NCBI GenBank assembly: GCA_943328865.2
Contig: CALQBR020000050.1
Span: 1 to 7,769 of the forward strand
Direction: 5' to 3'
From: Sphingobacterium thalpophilum
Lineage (GTDB): Bacteria > Bacteroidota > Bacteroidia > Flavobacteriales > Flavobacteriaceae
Length of the DNA: 7,769 nucleotides
Each line of letters starts with the position of its first letter. Position 1 is the stretch's first letter. This document shows, in pieces, positions 6,422-7,769 of the stretch. Position numbers and translations under genes: made by a program. The notes under the pieces were generated by a model, which was not told where the DNA came from, ran no database searches, and was given only the letters and a program-made list of their open reading frames with translations.

Positions 6422-6982
6422 TTACTCCTTATTTCCTTCTAACAATTTAGTTTCCTCAGGCGAGAATTCATTCACAATAGCATAAGTCGGAACATCAGTG
6501 ATGGCCATTTCATCCAAGATATCGATCAAATTGCGATAATTTGATTTCTTACTTGGCTTAATAATAACAATCATTCCTTTGTTCTTATCCCCAGTGTATT
6601 GCAATACTGCTTTTTTTCTAGACAACAATTCTTTACGAATTCCTTCTTTACCATAAGTCATGTCTTTTGGCGCACCACCTGAAACAGGAGATCCTATCAA
6701 ACCTACATAACGAACTAATTTATCATTATCCCCTAAGAGGATAGTCATGGTACGATTTTCATCAACTTTAACGTCCTTGTTTTTAGTAGGGTCATCGTCT
6801 TTATCAGGCAAGCCCAAGCTCATCGATTGTGGTTTCGACAAAGTGGTAGTCAACATAAAGAAAGTAATTAATAAGAAGGCCAAATCTACCATGGCAGTTA
6901 AATCTACCTTTGAGTTTTGTTTTTTACTTCTTACTTTACCACCTTTTCCGCCTCCACCGTCGCCGGTATTTAATTCAGCCAT
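6422..6982 (-). CDS. exbD: Biopolymer transport protein ExbD, second copy
   Basis: Inner-membrane subunit of the proton-driven Ton motor. The product is 186 residues. A Gly-rich basic cytoplasmic N-terminus (residues 5-25, GDGGGGKGGK...) precedes one transmembrane helix at about 30-48 (AMVDLAFLLITFFMLTTTL). Asp33 in that helix is the expected proton-translocating residue, equivalent to the Asp in the E. coli ExbD helix. The periplasmic part (about 50-186) has the ExbD/TolR C-terminal pattern, including MIVIIKPSKKSNYRNLIDIL and a following strand. It also carries insertions (60-75, 95-115) that make it longer than the roughly 140 residues of E. coli ExbD. It lies 19 bases after the first exbD and 34 bases before tonB. 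The two ExbD proteins share the helix motif TAM(V/C)DxAFLLxTFF but differ elsewhere, so they are diverged paralogues, probably with non-identical roles. Confidence 0.94.
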   Translation of the reverse strand: MAELNTGDGGGGKGGKVRSKKQNSKVDLTAMVDLAFLLITFFMLTTTLSKPQSMSLGLPDKDDDPTKNKDVKVDENRTMTILLGDNDKLVRYVGLIGSPVSGGAPKDMTYGKEGIRKELLSRKKAVLQYTGDKNKGMIVIIKPSKKSNYRNLIDILDEMAITDVPTYAIVNEFSPEETKLLEGNKE

Positions 6983-7001
6983 TTAGCGTCTATTTTTTTA
7001 A

Positions 7002-7613
7002 TTAAAAATCTTTTCCTCTCAAACCCGTCACTAAACTAAAGCTATTGATTTTTTGATCCTGTAAAATATCCATCACTTTTTTAATCGCTGGGTATTCTTC
7101 TTTTGCATCACCTTTGATTGCGATTTGCAATTCTTTGTCATTGGTTTCAATATTAGCCAATCGTGCATTTTGCACCCATTCAGCTAACTGATTGTCCAAA
7201 GAATCCTTAGGCACTCCAGGTTGATCTGCTTTGGTTCTATCCGCGCTTTTCATGGCGATGATTTGTTTCAAATTTTGAATTGGAACACCAAAACCTTCCA
7301 TTAAAGCAAATTTCTCCATTTCTTCATTAGAAAAAACAACACCATACTTTTGGCCCATTAATTCTAAGGCTCTTTTACGCACTTCTCTTCCTTTCAAATC
7401 AAAAAATACTTTGCCTTTTCCTATAGTTAAGGTAGCCAAATCCGATTCAGGTAATTTGGTTTGTACTGTCGATGCTGGTGTATCTACCGGCAACGCTTCA
7501 GGCACTTTAGCTGTAGCAGTCAAAATAAAGAACGTAAGCAAAAGGAAAGCCACATCACACATCGCCGTCATATCGGTAGAGGTGGACTTTTTGTTCATTT
7601 TTATTTTAGCCAT
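7002..7613 (-). CDS. exbD: Biopolymer transport protein ExbD, first copy (long periplasmic domain)
   Basis: Inner-membrane Ton motor subunit of 203 residues. A short basic cytoplasmic segment (MAKIKMNKKSTST) precedes a transmembrane helix at about 15-34 (MTAMCDVAFLLLTFFILTAT), in which Asp20 is the expected proton-carrying residue. The periplasmic domain is long. It has a Pro-rich neck (37-56), strands LATLTIGKGKVFFDLKGRE, and then an insertion of about 60 residues (90-150) absent from short ExbD/TolR proteins. It ends in the typical LQIAIKGDAKEEYPAIKKVMDILQDQKINSFSLVT strand-helix-strand. ATG 7613 (MAKIKM) is preferred. An alternative ATG at 7598 would cost five residues. It starts 40 bases after exbB, with a small inverted repeat in the gap, and ends 19 bases before the second exbD. 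Paired with the second copy, it could form a heteromeric ExbD dimer inside the ExbB pentamer; this is inference. Confidence 0.93.
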   Translation of the reverse strand: MAKIKMNKKSTSTDMTAMCDVAFLLLTFFILTATAKVPEALPVDTPASTVQTKLPESDLATLTIGKGKVFFDLKGREVRKRALELMGQKYGVVFSNEEMEKFALMEGFGVPIQNLKQIIAMKSADRTKADQPGVPKDSLDNQLAEWVQNARLANIETNDKELQIAIKGDAKEEYPAIKKVMDILQDQKINSFSLVTGLRGKDF

Positions 7614-7629
7614 TATTTTATATATCTTA

Positions 7630-7649
7630 TTTGATATGGGTATATCAAA
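7630..7649 (-). repeat. Intercistronic inverted repeat between exbB and exbD
   Basis: TTTGATAT (7630-7637) and ATATCAAA (7642-7649) are perfect 8-base complements with a 4-base loop. The repeat fills the middle of the 40-base gap between the exbB stop and the exbD start. The stem is AT-rich with only one G-C pair and has no U-tract, so it is not a terminator. It may be a weak RNA-processing or translation-spacing element, or an operator-like palindrome. Confidence 0.5.
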
Positions 7650-7653
7650 ATTA

Positions 7654-7769
7654 TTATTGTTTTAAACTACCTCTAAATTTTCTGTAAGTATTTACGATAG
7701 TAGTACCTGCCTCATCAATAGAGTAAGTCAAATCGTCAATTTTAGAAGTAAAGAAGTTGTAAGCAATAA
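7654..7769 (-). CDS. exbB: ExbB / MotA-TolQ family proton channel, C-terminal fragment
   Basis: Only the 3' end of the gene is inside the window. Read on the - strand from base 7767, it gives 37 residues: IAYNFFTSKIDDLTYSIDEA, then GTTIVNTYRKFRGSLKQ, and a TAA stop at 7654-7656 followed by a second in-frame TAA. This is the typical end of Bacteroidetes MotA/TolQ/ExbB proteins: the end of the last helix (IAYNFF), then a cytoplasmic helix with IDDLTYSIDE. Together with the two exbD genes and tonB downstream, it identifies the channel subunit of the Ton motor. The fragment alone could not separate ExbB from TolQ; the context decides. The operon promoter must lie beyond the window. Confidence 0.88.
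   Translation of the reverse strand, partial: IAYNFFTSKIDDLTYSIDEAGTTIVNTYRKFRGSLKQ

Noticed and set aside
6747..7665. + strand open frames opposite the two exbD genes
   Set aside because: They are antisense shadows of conserved ExbD coding sequence.

Overview
The window is AT-rich and comes from a member of the Bacteroidetes, most likely a Flavobacterium-like member of the Flavobacteriaceae. The evidence is: a secreted protease with a C-terminal type IX secretion (Por secretion) sorting domain; the Bacteroidetes-style TonB N-terminus (WLEIVFEGRN...YGAYELRK); two tandem exbD genes; A-rich leaders without Shine-Dalgarno sequences before the start codons; and a QueE very close to the flavobacterial form as I remember it. 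It looks like ordinary chromosome. I see no mobile elements, tRNA or rRNA genes, or CRISPR.

Layout. (1) Positions 2-682, + strand: the 3' part of a class I SAM-dependent methyltransferase whose reading frame is open to the window edge. (2) Positions 684-1934, - strand: a secreted M43 (pappalysin/cytophagalysin-like) zinc metalloprotease, convergent with the methyltransferase and separated from it by one base. (3) Positions 1969-2601, - strand: queE, 7-carboxy-7-deazaguanine synthase, 34 bases upstream of the protease gene and probably co-transcribed with it. (4) Positions 2683-2715: a strong intrinsic terminator with a 14-bp perfect stem, reading on the - strand. (5) Positions 2735-7769, - strand: one long unidirectional operon in transcription order exbB (3' end only), exbD, exbD, tonB, a 76-residue two-helix membrane protein, a PstS-like lipoprotein, and a 556-residue exported TPR protein. 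Gaps are 40, 19, 34, -1, 38 and 13 bases. No stretch above 300 bases lacks a gene; the longest gap is 2602-2734.

How the genes fit together. ExbB and the two ExbD proteins form the proton-driven inner-membrane motor that energises TonB, which drives TonB-dependent receptors in the outer membrane. The three genes behind tonB are not classical Ton components. All three products are predicted to sit in or beyond the inner membrane: a small integral membrane protein, a periplasm-facing lipoprotein with a PstS-type substrate-binding fold but no pstCAB in view, and a periplasmic or outer-membrane-associated TPR solenoid. This accessory set is the most interesting part of the window. I infer an auxiliary role in the Ton machinery or envelope, but the sequence does not prove it. 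Two perfect inverted repeats, between exbB and exbD and just inside the small gene after tonB, may shape the operon mRNA.

Three start corrections matter. The methyltransferase is 5'-truncated by the window and does not start at ATG 71. The protease starts at ATG 1934 and queE at ATG 2601, rather than at upstream TTG codons. The 3' end of exbB (7654-7769) is easily missed because it is short.
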